NCBI RefSeq assembly: GCF_014748335.1
Contig: NZ_JAAVIY010000001.1
Location: forward strand, 310,001-374,000
DNA from: Flavobacterium selenitireducens
GTDB lineage: Bacteria > Bacteroidota > Bacteroidia > Flavobacteriales > Flavobacteriaceae
Length of the DNA: 64,000 nucleotides
Reading direction: 5' to 3'
In this document: positions 35,920 to 43,117 of the stretch, one piece after another
Layout of the letters: the number at the start of each line of letters is the position of its first letter
Numbering within the stretch: position 1 is the first letter of the stretch
Translations under genes and position numbers: made by a program
The notes under the pieces: model-generated
The model's input: only the letters and a program-made list of their open reading frames with translations
The model's database searches: none
What the model was told of the DNA's origin: nothing

Positions 35920-36436
35920 ATTGTGGGATCGAAACGAATAGGGCCGTGTAATAATGGCGCCCGCCAGCATCGGCCGAGATCGACAGTCCGATATGCGTAA
36001 AACTGCCTTCCACCGTCGCCCTATGGCCCTCGCTGTCGAGCCAGGCTTGTAACGCTCCGCTCGGCGCCTGATAGTTGAATGCGACATTTTCGCCAATGTT
36101 GAAAGCGCCGATCGTTTCCCTCAACTCGTCGGCACGCTGCTCAAAAAAATCGTGGTTCATAACATCATTGGCGATCATATAAGCATTGTGTCCCTGAGCC
36201 AATGTCGACGCGTAAGGGTGAAGCGACAGCTCGGACTTCCCGACACTTTGACGGTAATCGTTGATCAGGCTCGCCAATTGTCGTTCGTCGGCGCTGTAAA
36301 CATAAGGCGTTTGCGGCTGCGTAACGGGTTGGGATGGTTGCTGTGGTTGGGATATGGCTTCGGCATCCTGATCTGGGGAGCAAGAGATCAGCGCGGCGAT
36401 AAAAAGCCCAAGTCCGAAAATTGACATTGCCTTCAT
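35918..36436 (-). CDS. CAP-domain (SCP/PR-1) lipoprotein
   Basis: A 172-residue lipoprotein (start MKAMSIFGLG at 36436; lipobox LISC) with a low-complexity Gln/Pro linker and one CAP domain (~50-172). The family features are NHDFFEQRADEL, IGENVAFNY, ALQAWLDSEGHRATVEG and THIGLSISA, including the His and Glu of the CAP cavity. Bacterial CAP proteins have no single established function. A paralogue lies 300 bp upstream on the same strand. The longer frame (10 extra residues) would bury the lipoprotein signal. Confidence 0.88.
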   Translation of the reverse strand: MKAMSIFGLGLFIAALISCSPDQDAEAISQPQQPSQPVTQPQTPYVYSADERQLASLINDYRQSVGKSELSLHPYASTLAQGHNAYMIANDVMNHDFFEQRADELRETIGAFNIGENVAFNYQAPSGALQAWLDSEGHRATVEGSFTHIGLSISADAGGRHYYTALFVSIPQ

Positions 36437-36704
36437 GATAGACGTTTTGGAAACAGCCAGGAACATTTTCCACGGAAGTTGTTTGGTTATTTCCGTAACG
36501 GTTTATCGGTTGAAATATTTGAAACAATCGACGAACTGCATATTATCAATTATTTTTAGAAGGGATTTCTTATAAGTGTTGATAATCTTTTCGCATCCGG
36601 ACAATTCGCCGTGACGCTGACTGCTATATCGTTTTTCAGCAGAGAAAGCGCCCGATCGTTCTTTGTTTGACCGAATACGTTGCGACCTAAGAGATCACTA
36701 CCAA

Positions 36705-36734
36705 ACAAAAAAACCGCCCTTTGGGAGGCGGTTT
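36705..36734 (-). terminator. Terminator of the second CAP-domain gene
   Basis: AAACCGCC/GGCGGTTT stem (36711-36718 and 36727-36734, 8-nt loop) followed on the minus strand by TTTTGTTT, ~40 bp after the stop of the gene ending at 36772. It separates the two CAP genes transcriptionally. Confidence 0.8.
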
Positions 36735-36771
36735 GTCGTCAAAACAAAAACAAAGTTTAATTCAACTCAAT

Positions 36772-37278
36772 TTATTTTTTAATGAAGATATTCGTGTAGT
36801 ATTTTTTGCCACTGGTTTGATCTACGGTGACCGAAATCCCAAAATGGGTAAACGATCCCTCGATGTTGGCCTTGTGTCCCGGGCTGTTGAGCCAGGCCGT
36901 TACCGCGCCTATTGGCTGCTGGTAATTATAGGCGATATTCTCGTTGACTTTCATCGCACCTACGTTTTGCATGATGTCCTGGGCACGCTCGTTGAACTGG
37001 TCGTGATTGACGACTTGGTGTTCTATCATGTATTCGTTATGCTCTTCTGATTTTACCGATACATAGTTGATGAGTTCCAACGGATTCAACCCTTTACTCA
37101 CACGGTAATCGTTGATGAGCTTGGCCGTTTGGAGTTCGAGTTCGGTGTACGAATAATCGACGACGAGCTCCGGTTTCGCCGCTGCGTTCGGCTCATCGGT
37201 ATCGGTCGAGCAGGAATTCAAAGTCAATACGAACGCGCACAGCAAGGCTGTTTTGAGTAGCTTTGTTTTCATAAACAT
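36772..37278 (-). CDS. CAP-domain (SCP/PR-1) lipoprotein, second copy
   Basis: A 168-residue paralogue of the neighbouring CAP lipoprotein: lipobox LNSC (Cys ~23), Thr/Asp-rich linker, then ELQTAKLINDYRVSKGLNPLEL, NHDQFNERAQDIM, VNENIAYNYQQPIGAVTAWL and GHKANIEGSFTHFGISV. The two copies share the NHD-F-RA, -ENxAxNYQ-P-GA--AWL and THxGxSx pattern, pointing to tandem duplication followed by divergence. Each has its own terminator. The ATG two codons in (37272) is an equally good start. Confidence 0.88.
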   Translation of the reverse strand: MFMKTKLLKTALLCAFVLTLNSCSTDTDEPNAAAKPELVVDYSYTELELQTAKLINDYRVSKGLNPLELINYVSVKSEEHNEYMIEHQVVNHDQFNERAQDIMQNVGAMKVNENIAYNYQQPIGAVTAWLNSPGHKANIEGSFTHFGISVTVDQTSGKKYYTNIFIKK

Positions 37279-37503
37279 AGTAGGTTAAGTCAAGGCAGAT
37301 GTGGGGCAAATGTCCTGGTGTTTTTATTTTTGGAATTTAAAGTAGATTGTGGGGCAAACTGCTTTAAGGGTGTAAGAACGTCTGTTTGATTTCTTGGGTC
37401 AATATTACAGCAAACATCGTTTAAATGCCAAATAAAATCGATGAAATGCGCGTTTTAACTTTAAACACATATAATTTTCTTACATTTTGTTCTATTTTGG
37501 ACA

Positions 37504-37531
37504 TAAAAAAACCGCCAGTAAATTTGGCGGT
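37504..37531 (-). terminator. Terminator downstream of pdxH
   Basis: ACCGCCA (37511-37517) pairs with TGGCGGT (37525-37531) over a 7-nt loop; on the minus strand a run of seven T follows. It lies 21 bp past the pdxH stop. Confidence 0.85.
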
Positions 37532-37552
37532 ATGTTACATCCTGATATTTAT

Positions 37553-38197
37553 TTATGGTGAAATTCTATCCCGTTGCCAACTTAAATTCCCATTGAGATG
37601 GTATCTAATGCGATCGTGGAGGCGATTCGGACGGCCTTGCCAGAATTCCATCTCAACGGGACGTACGAGATAGCCGCCCCAGTACTCCGGACGCGTGATC
37701 TCTTTTCCTGCGCATTCCGTTTCCAGCGCCTTGAGCTTTTTTTCAAGAAACGCTCGCGATGGGATTACTTCGCTCTGGTTAGATACGACCGCTCCAAGTT
37801 TGCTGCCCTCGGGACGGCTCTCAAAATAGCCATCGGAAATATTGGCGGCCACTTTCTCGGCGGTTCCTTTTACGATGACCTGACGTTCCAATCCGGGCCA
37901 GAAGAACGAGAGGCAAACATTCGGATTGACGGCAATGGCTTTTCCTTTTTCAGATTCGTAATTCGTATAAAACACGAAACCCTCGTACGTATATTGCTTG
38001 AGTAGCACGACCCGGGATTTCGGGAAGCCGTCAAGACCGATTGTAGAAACGGTCATCGCATTGGCCTCGGCAACAAAATCCGACGCGTCCGCCTCGTGGA
38101 ACCATTGCTTGAAAAGTTCCATAGGCTCAAAGGTCAGCCCGCTTTCAATGAGCTCGCTTTTCTCGTACGATTGGCGGTAGTCGCTTAAATCTTCCAT
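37553..38197 (-). CDS. pdxH: Pyridoxamine 5'-phosphate oxidase
   Basis: FMN-dependent oxidase that converts pyridoxine/pyridoxamine 5'-phosphate to pyridoxal 5'-phosphate. The family's FMN and substrate motifs are visible: AMTVSTIGLDGFPKSRVVLLK (split across ~48-67), FVFYTNYESEKGKAI, SFFWPGLERQV, FESRPEGSKLGA and WGGYLVRP, with the C-terminal FWQGRPNRLHDR active-site signature. Standard length, 214 residues. It starts 3 bp after the rnz stop, so rnz and pdxH are cotranscribed; a terminator follows. Confidence 0.96.
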   Translation of the reverse strand: MEDLSDYRQSYEKSELIESGLTFEPMELFKQWFHEADASDFVAEANAMTVSTIGLDGFPKSRVVLLKQYTYEGFVFYTNYESEKGKAIAVNPNVCLSFFWPGLERQVIVKGTAEKVAANISDGYFESRPEGSKLGAVVSNQSEVIPSRAFLEKKLKALETECAGKEITRPEYWGGYLVRPVEMEFWQGRPNRLHDRIRYHLNGNLSWQRDRISP

Positions 38198-38200
38198 AAT

Positions 38201-39106
38201 CTAAAGGTCAAAGGTGAAGCCGTCTTCGGACAGCAAAACATTGTCAAATTCAATCCGGGCTTCGTCCCTGAATTTTTCCAGGTCGTCGTAACGCGTCGAG
38301 TAATGCCCGAGCAGCAACTTTTTCACGCCGGCAAGTTTGGCGATGCGACCGGCTTGTATCGCAGTCGTGTGCATGGTTTTCGCGGCCAGTTCCGCTTCGG
38401 ATTCAAGAAACGTCGACTCGTGGTAGAGAACGTCCACGCCACTTATTGCATCCAGGATGTCCTCGCTGTATATCGTATCGGAACAGAACGCATAGCTTTT
38501 GGGCGGAACGGGTTCGGTTGTAAGTTGCGAATTGGGGATTACGGTTCCGTCGTCCAATGTGATGTCTTTTCCCAACGCGATGTTGCGGTAATAGAGCTTG
38601 TCTATCCCATGCCGTTCGGCTGCGGCAGCGTCGAGTTTGCGCAATCCTACTTTTTCGCGGAACAGATAGCCGTTGGTATAAATGCGATGCTTCAACGGGA
38701 TCGTCGTCACCGCCACTTTGTCGTCTTCGTAAATCAGTTCGCTTTCGGTCGAAGTCAATTCGTGGAAATACAGGTTGTATCCGGTAAACGAGCTGGCCAA
38801 CCGAAGTTGCAACAATATGATCTCCTTGATGCCTTTGGGGCCGTAAACGTGAAGGTCAGCCGTGCGGTTGAGCAATGTGAACGAGGAAATCAGTCCGATC
38901 AGCCCGTAAAGATGGTCGCCGTGAAGGTGGGAAATGAAAATGTGCTCGATCTTGGAGAACTTGATCTTGTTGCGTCGAAGCTGCACTTGGGTTCCCTCTC
39001 CGCAATCGATGAGAAACAGCCGGTTCTTGATTTCCAGGACCTGGGCCGTCGGATTGGAAAACGTCCTGGGCGTCGCGGCATAGCAGCCGAGTATCGTTAA
39101 TTTCAT
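38201..39106 (-). CDS. rnz: Ribonuclease Z
   Basis: Metallo-beta-lactamase-fold endonuclease that removes the 3' trailer of tRNA precursors. The HxHxDH zinc motif is His60-Leu-His-Gly-Asp64-His65 (FISHLHGDH), and later ligands lie in YAFCSDTIYSEDI, YHESTFLE and LLLGHYSTRYDD. Length is 301, the short RNase Z form. It is followed after 3 bp by pdxH; upstream, past a heptamer array, is the small STAS-like gene that accompanies rnz in flavobacteria as I recall. Confidence 0.95.
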   Translation of the reverse strand: MKLTILGCYAATPRTFSNPTAQVLEIKNRLFLIDCGEGTQVQLRRNKIKFSKIEHIFISHLHGDHLYGLIGLISSFTLLNRTADLHVYGPKGIKEIILLQLRLASSFTGYNLYFHELTSTESELIYEDDKVAVTTIPLKHRIYTNGYLFREKVGLRKLDAAAAERHGIDKLYYRNIALGKDITLDDGTVIPNSQLTTEPVPPKSYAFCSDTIYSEDILDAISGVDVLYHESTFLESEAELAAKTMHTTAIQAGRIAKLAGVKKLLLGHYSTRYDDLEKFRDEARIEFDNVLLSEDGFTFDL

Positions 39107-39194
39107 TTAGTAAAATTAATGTAACAATGAATAACGAATGATTGATGACGGTTAGCGCAAGCGCCTAAACAGATGAACCTGGCTTTTGCCAGTC

Positions 39195-39252
39195 TAACCC
39201 AACTATCAACCATCAACCATCAACCATCAACTATCAACCATCAACTATCAAC
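39195..39252. repeat. Heptamer array, CAACCAT/CAACTAT type
   Basis: Eight units of roughly CAACCATCAACTAT-type heptamers between rnz and the small STAS-like gene. The array ends in CAACTA, whose CTA (39252-39254) is the reverse complement of the neighbouring gene's TAG stop. Confidence 0.85.
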
Positions 39253-39581
39253 TAAAACCCAAGATCCCGCTCAATCTCGTCCATCTCAATCATGTCGTGG
39301 GCTTCCTGCACGGTCGGCACGACGACGAGTTTCCCCTGTACTTTATTGAAATCGATGTCGGCAACGATCACAAACGATTTTTTGCCCTTGATATGTGTCT
39401 TTGAAAGAGCGGAAAAGGCGTTTATTTCCTTTATCGCCAGATTTTTGTAGTGGGAAATGTCCAGTATCAGATTGCAGTTCCCGAACGTTTTATGCTCGTG
39501 TGTCAATTTCATAAGGAACGCCGTCAAGTTGTCCTGGGTGTCTTTGATGATGCAGGTATTGCCTTTGTGCTCGACTTCCAT
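39252..39581 (-). CDS. Small STAS-like protein adjacent to rnz
   Basis: A ~109-residue soluble protein starting MEVEHKGNTCIIKDTQ (39581; the frame adds 8 residues). Predicted alternation of strands and helices (NLILDISHYKNLAIKEINAFSALSKTH, KKSFVIVADIDF) and the acidic tail EAHDMIEMDEIERDLGF resemble the single-domain STAS-like proteins next to ribonuclease Z in flavobacteria. It carries no conserved phosphorylatable Ser in the STAS position that I can point to. It lies 145 bp upstream of rnz on the same strand, so a shared transcript is likely. Function unknown. Confidence 0.75.
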   Translation of the reverse strand: MEVEHKGNTCIIKDTQDNLTAFLMKLTHEHKTFGNCNLILDISHYKNLAIKEINAFSALSKTHIKGKKSFVIVADIDFNKVQGKLVVVPTVQEAHDMIEMDEIERDLGF

Positions 39582-39726
39582 ACTGCGTAATGTTGGTTTA
39601 CGCAAAGATAGTCAGAAGATATTTTCGGGAGAGCGCAAATCGATCAGAAAATGGATACCGTGTTGCAAAACCAATTGCGCAAAGCGGACGTCGAACTTCC
39701 ATCCGCAAAACGCAAAAATGGCCTTT

Positions 39727-40665
39727 TCAGCTGTTGAATCCTTTTATTTTGGACGCGAGCAGGTAGATTACCGCCATGCGCACCGCCACGCCATTCTCCA
39801 CCTGGTCCAATATCACCGATTGTTGAGAATCCGCTACGTCCGAAGTGATTTCCACGCCTCGGTTGATAGGTCCCGGGTGCATGATCACGACTTCTTTGTC
39901 CAACGAATCGAGAAGCGCTTTCGTAACGCCATATTGTTGGGTGTACTCGCGTGTCGTCGGGAAGTAACTGAAATCGAGGCGTTCGTTTTGTACGCGCAGC
40001 ATATTGGCCACGTCGGCCCATTCGAGCGCTTTTCTCAAATCAGGTTCGACCTTCACGCCAAGCGATTCGATATGACGCGGAATCAAGGTCTTGGGCCCGC
40101 AAACCCGGACTTCGGCACCTTGCATCTGCAATGCATAAATATTCGACAGGGCCACTCGCGAATGCAAAATATCACCCACGATCACGACTTTCTTACCTCC
40201 TACTTCGCCCAATTTCTCGCGTATGGAAAACGAATCCAACAGCGCCTGTGTCGGATGCTCATGGGCACCGTCGCCGGCGTTGACGATAGCAGCCTTTGCG
40301 TTCCGGGACAGGAAATAAGCCGCCCCGGGGCTGGAATGCCGCATGACGACCATGTCGACCTTCATCGCCAGGATGTTGTTCACCGTATCGATGAGCGTCT
40401 CCCCTTTTTTAACCGATGATTGTGCAGCCGCAAAGCTGATCACATCTGCAGAAAGCCTTTTTTGTGCCAGCTCAAACGACAATTTGGTACGCGTACTGTT
40501 CTCGAAAAAGATATTGGCGATGGTTATATCACGCAACGACGGCACCTTTTTTATCGGTCGGTTGATGATTTCCTTGAAATGGTCGGCGGTCTCGAAAATC
40601 AGGTCGATATCGCCTTTATTGATGTACTTGATCCCTAAAAGATGGTTTACGCTTAACTCGGCCAT
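39727..40665 (-). CDS. pyrB: Aspartate carbamoyltransferase, catalytic subunit
   Basis: Condenses carbamoyl phosphate with aspartate, the committed step of pyrimidine synthesis. Carbamoyl-phosphate site FFENSTRTKLSFE (~54-66), loop KKGETLIDTVNN, HSSPGAA, HPTQALLD and the aspartate-binding VIMHPGPINRGVEI are intact. Length is 312, normal for the catalytic chain; no pyrI is in the window. It starts 1 bp after the pyrR stop, forming a pyrR-pyrB operon. Confidence 0.96.
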   Translation of the reverse strand: MAELSVNHLLGIKYINKGDIDLIFETADHFKEIINRPIKKVPSLRDITIANIFFENSTRTKLSFELAQKRLSADVISFAAAQSSVKKGETLIDTVNNILAMKVDMVVMRHSSPGAAYFLSRNAKAAIVNAGDGAHEHPTQALLDSFSIREKLGEVGGKKVVIVGDILHSRVALSNIYALQMQGAEVRVCGPKTLIPRHIESLGVKVEPDLRKALEWADVANMLRVQNERLDFSYFPTTREYTQQYGVTKALLDSLDKEVVIMHPGPINRGVEITSDVADSQQSVILDQVENGVAVRMAVIYLLASKIKGFNS

Positions 40666-40666
40666 T

Positions 40667-41212
40667 CTAATTGTTGTTGTTTACGAGGTACACGATGTCT
40701 TCCCCTTCGTTCTCGACCCAATTTACCCTGACTTTATCGTCGTTGATGGAATCCACCTGTCGTCCGCGGTAGTCGGGCTGTATCGGCAAATGCCGGCTGA
40801 AGCGCCTGTCGATGAGCACCAAAAGTTCCACTTCGCTCGGACGTCCGAACGATTGCAAAGCTGTAAGTGCCGCATTGATGCTGCGCCCGGTGTACAGGAC
40901 GTCATCCACAAAAATCACTTTCTTGTTTTCAACGATGAAATCGATGCGCGTCGTATTGGCCTCGAGCGGTTTTTCCCTGCGTCGGAAATCGTCGCGAAAA
41001 AAAGTGATGTCGAGATAACCCAGGTTTACTTCCTTGACGCCGTAATGGCTTTCCAGCATCGTTTTGAGACGGTCGGCGAGAAAGGAGCCGCGCGGCTGGA
41101 TTCCGATAAGCAACGTTTGGGAAAAATCAAGATGCTTTTCAATGAGTTGGCAAGCCAGGCGATGCAGGATGATATTGACTTCCTTTGAGGTGAGCAATAC
41201 TTTCTGACCCAT
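40667..41212 (-). CDS. pyrR: Pyrimidine regulatory protein PyrR / uracil phosphoribosyltransferase
   Basis: PRTase-fold protein of 181 residues. The PRPP loop VIFVDDVLYTGRSINAAL (~98-115) is the classic PyrR signature, and IGIQPRGSFLADRL and LVLIDRRFSRHLPIQPDY agree. In Firmicutes PyrR binds attenuators in pyr mRNA; in Bacteroidota whether it regulates or acts as a UPRTase is open. I see no attenuator-like structure in the 134 bp upstream. It is followed after 1 bp by pyrB. Confidence 0.95.
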   Translation of the reverse strand: MGQKVLLTSKEVNIILHRLACQLIEKHLDFSQTLLIGIQPRGSFLADRLKTMLESHYGVKEVNLGYLDITFFRDDFRRREKPLEANTTRIDFIVENKKVIFVDDVLYTGRSINAALTALQSFGRPSEVELLVLIDRRFSRHLPIQPDYRGRQVDSINDDKVRVNWVENEGEDIVYLVNNNN

Positions 41213-41317
41213 AATGAGGAGTTGTGTTCGGGGCGTAAAGTTAGTTTTTTTTCAAGTGTTGCGGGCAATTTTTTAAGCAGATTCGGAAATGAGTTTTTAA
41301 CACTTGTGATAATTCTC

Positions 41318-41325
41318 TACCTTCG
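41318..41325 (+). promoter_or_regulatory. -7 promoter box of the histidine kinase gene
   Basis: TACCTTCG, a TAnnTTCG variant, with TTTA at 41295-41298 (19-bp spacer), 22 bp before the kinase ATG. Confidence 0.45.
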
Positions 41326-41346
41326 CGCAGCGCTTTCCGATACCGG

Positions 41347-42807
41347 ATGCGCAACGATATCCCAAATCGCGCTCAATTGGACAACATCAGGACCAACCGC
41401 ATCCGAATCATCTTCATCTCGTCCGCAGTATTGCTGTTGTTGTTGTCGGTGCTTTCATATTACAGGATCAATTCCCTCCACAAAACTTCGGAACTCGTCA
41501 CCCATACGACCCAGGTAAAACTCGATCTCGAAAACATTTACACCTCTGTATCCGAGGCCGACTCGCGCATGAGAGGTTTCATTCTTACCAAAGATTCCAC
41601 CTACCTCAGGCGTTTCGAGACGAGCCTTAACATATTGGAAATCCAAACCGACAGTCTCGAGAGCCACATCGCCGACAATTATTCCCAACGCACCAACCTG
41701 ATAAAACTCAGGCAAACCGTCAAGAAACGCCTCGATTACATGCACTTTTTGCTCGGCCAGTCCGGAAGCAAAAAAATCGATACGCCCCAGTGGCTGGAAG
41801 CCCGCAAGATCATGACCGAGCTGCGCACCGTGATCAACCACATGAGCACGGAAGAAGACATGTTGCTCAAATTGAGGCGGGCGACCTTAAGCGAAGAATT
41901 GTTGGTAACGCCTTTGTTCACGGTATTTCTGACGGTTGCCGCACTGTTGGTCCTCATCGCTTCCTATCTTATGGTAAACCGCGAACTCAGTACGTCGAAC
42001 CTGCTCCGGAACGATCTCGTCAAAAGCCAGGAACAGTTGCAGGAGCGCAACGCCATGCTCGAGGAACGCAACCTGGCGCTCGATAAAATGAATAAGGAGC
42101 TCGAGTCATTTACCTATATTTCAAGCCACGACTTGCAGGAACCGTTGCGAAAAATGCAGACGTTCATCAGCAGGATAATGGATAAGGATAGCGAGCAATT
42201 GTCCGAGACGGGCCAAAATTATCTCAAACGCACCCAGGATGCCGCCAATCGTTTACAGAACCTGATCCAGGACTTGCTTGCCTATTCGCGCGTGAACAAG
42301 GAAATTTTTCCGTCGAAGGACGAAGACCTCTTTTTGTTGGTCAATGAGGTGAGGGACGACCTTAACGAGGAAATCCAGGCTTCGGACGCCCTGATCGAAG
42401 TGGCCGGCAAGAAACAGGTGCGCATCATCACCTCACAATTCCGACAACTCCTGATCAATTTGGTATCGAACGCCATAAAGTTTACGGCACAGGGTACGCG
42501 CCCGCATATCGTCATTACACATTCGCAGGTGGAGGAATTCGAAATTCCCGGCTCGAGAAAAACCGATGCGAAATTTTCCAAAATTACCGTTTCCGATAAT
42601 GGCATCGGGTTCGATGAAGCCTATAAAGACCGGATTTTCGAAGTGTTCCAGCGCCTCCACACCAGGGAAGAATATTCCGGCACGGGGATCGGGCTTGCCA
42701 TCGTGAAGAAAATCGTCGAAAATCATGGCGGTTACGTAACGGCAGACGGACAACCGGGGAAAGGCGCTACTTTTACGATCTATATTCCGTCGGGCCAACC
42801 GGAATAA
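41347..42807 (+). CDS. Membrane sensor histidine kinase with CHASE3-like sensor
   Basis: A 486-residue inner-membrane kinase: TM1 (~20-39), a ~145-residue extracytoplasmic helical domain with ADSRMRGFILTKDSTYL (CHASE3 hallmark), TM2 (~187-207), a coiled coil (~215-250), then DHp and catalytic domains. The phosphoacceptor is His261 (YISSHDLQEPLRKM), N box QLLINLVSNAIKF, G1 DNGIGFD, F box DRIFEVFQRLH, G2 GTGIGLAIVKKI. The DLQEPLR H-box belongs to the phytochrome-like subfamily. No response regulator is adjacent, so it is an orphan kinase. It is divergent from pyrRB. Confidence 0.92.
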   Translation: MRNDIPNRAQLDNIRTNRIRIIFISSAVLLLLLSVLSYYRINSLHKTSELVTHTTQVKLDLENIYTSVSEADSRMRGFILTKDSTYLRRFETSLNILEIQTDSLESHIADNYSQRTNLIKLRQTVKKRLDYMHFLLGQSGSKKIDTPQWLEARKIMTELRTVINHMSTEEDMLLKLRRATLSEELLVTPLFTVFLTVAALLVLIASYLMVNRELSTSNLLRNDLVKSQEQLQERNAMLEERNLALDKMNKELESFTYISSHDLQEPLRKMQTFISRIMDKDSEQLSETGQNYLKRTQDAANRLQNLIQDLLAYSRVNKEIFPSKDEDLFLLVNEVRDDLNEEIQASDALIEVAGKKQVRIITSQFRQLLINLVSNAIKFTAQGTRPHIVITHSQVEEFEIPGSRKTDAKFSKITVSDNGIGFDEAYKDRIFEVFQRLHTREEYSGTGIGLAIVKKIVENHGGYVTADGQPGKGATFTIYIPSGQPE

Positions 42808-42892
42808 TTCTGCAAAATATCTTGCGAATACTGTAAAGGCAAGCCATGGCACTTTTGTGACCTTTGTAAGGAAACCTAAAAACAACTTAGCC

Positions 42893-43060
42893 ATGAAACG
42901 TTTTTCACTTTACTCCACCTTAATCGTAATATTAGCCGTCACGCTGACCAGCTGCGAATTGATCGGCGATATTTTCCAGGCCGGAATGGGCGTCGGGATT
43001 TTTCTGGTGATCGCAGTGATCGCCGTCATCATCTGGATCATTTCGCGATTCCGGAAATAG
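42893..43060 (+). CDS. Small membrane-anchored lipoprotein (55 residues)
   Basis: Start MKRFSLYSTLIVIL at 42893 (the open frame extends 12 codons upstream). It has a lipobox (TLTSC, Cys21), then CELIGDIFQAGMGVGI, one hydrophobic helix (FLVIAVIAVIIWII) and a basic RFRK end. A very small double-anchored protein family with this exact layout is common in Bacteroidota genomes; function unknown. It lies 85 bp after the kinase gene on the same strand and may be cotranscribed with it. Confidence 0.75.
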   Translation: MKRFSLYSTLIVILAVTLTSCELIGDIFQAGMGVGIFLVIAVIAVIIWIISRFRK

Positions 43061-43072
43061 GCCGTCACGAGG

Positions 43073-43101
43073 TTTCTCAATGTGAAATTTGGCTATCTTT
43101 G
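43073..43101 (+). promoter_or_regulatory. Promoter of the delta-60 repeat gene
   Basis: TTTC (43073-43076), 17-bp spacer, TATCTTTG (43094-43101), a perfect -7 box. It implies a start near 43106 and excludes the GTG at 43082 as translation start. Confidence 0.5.
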
Positions 43102-43117
43102 CAAAAATTTCGTTACA

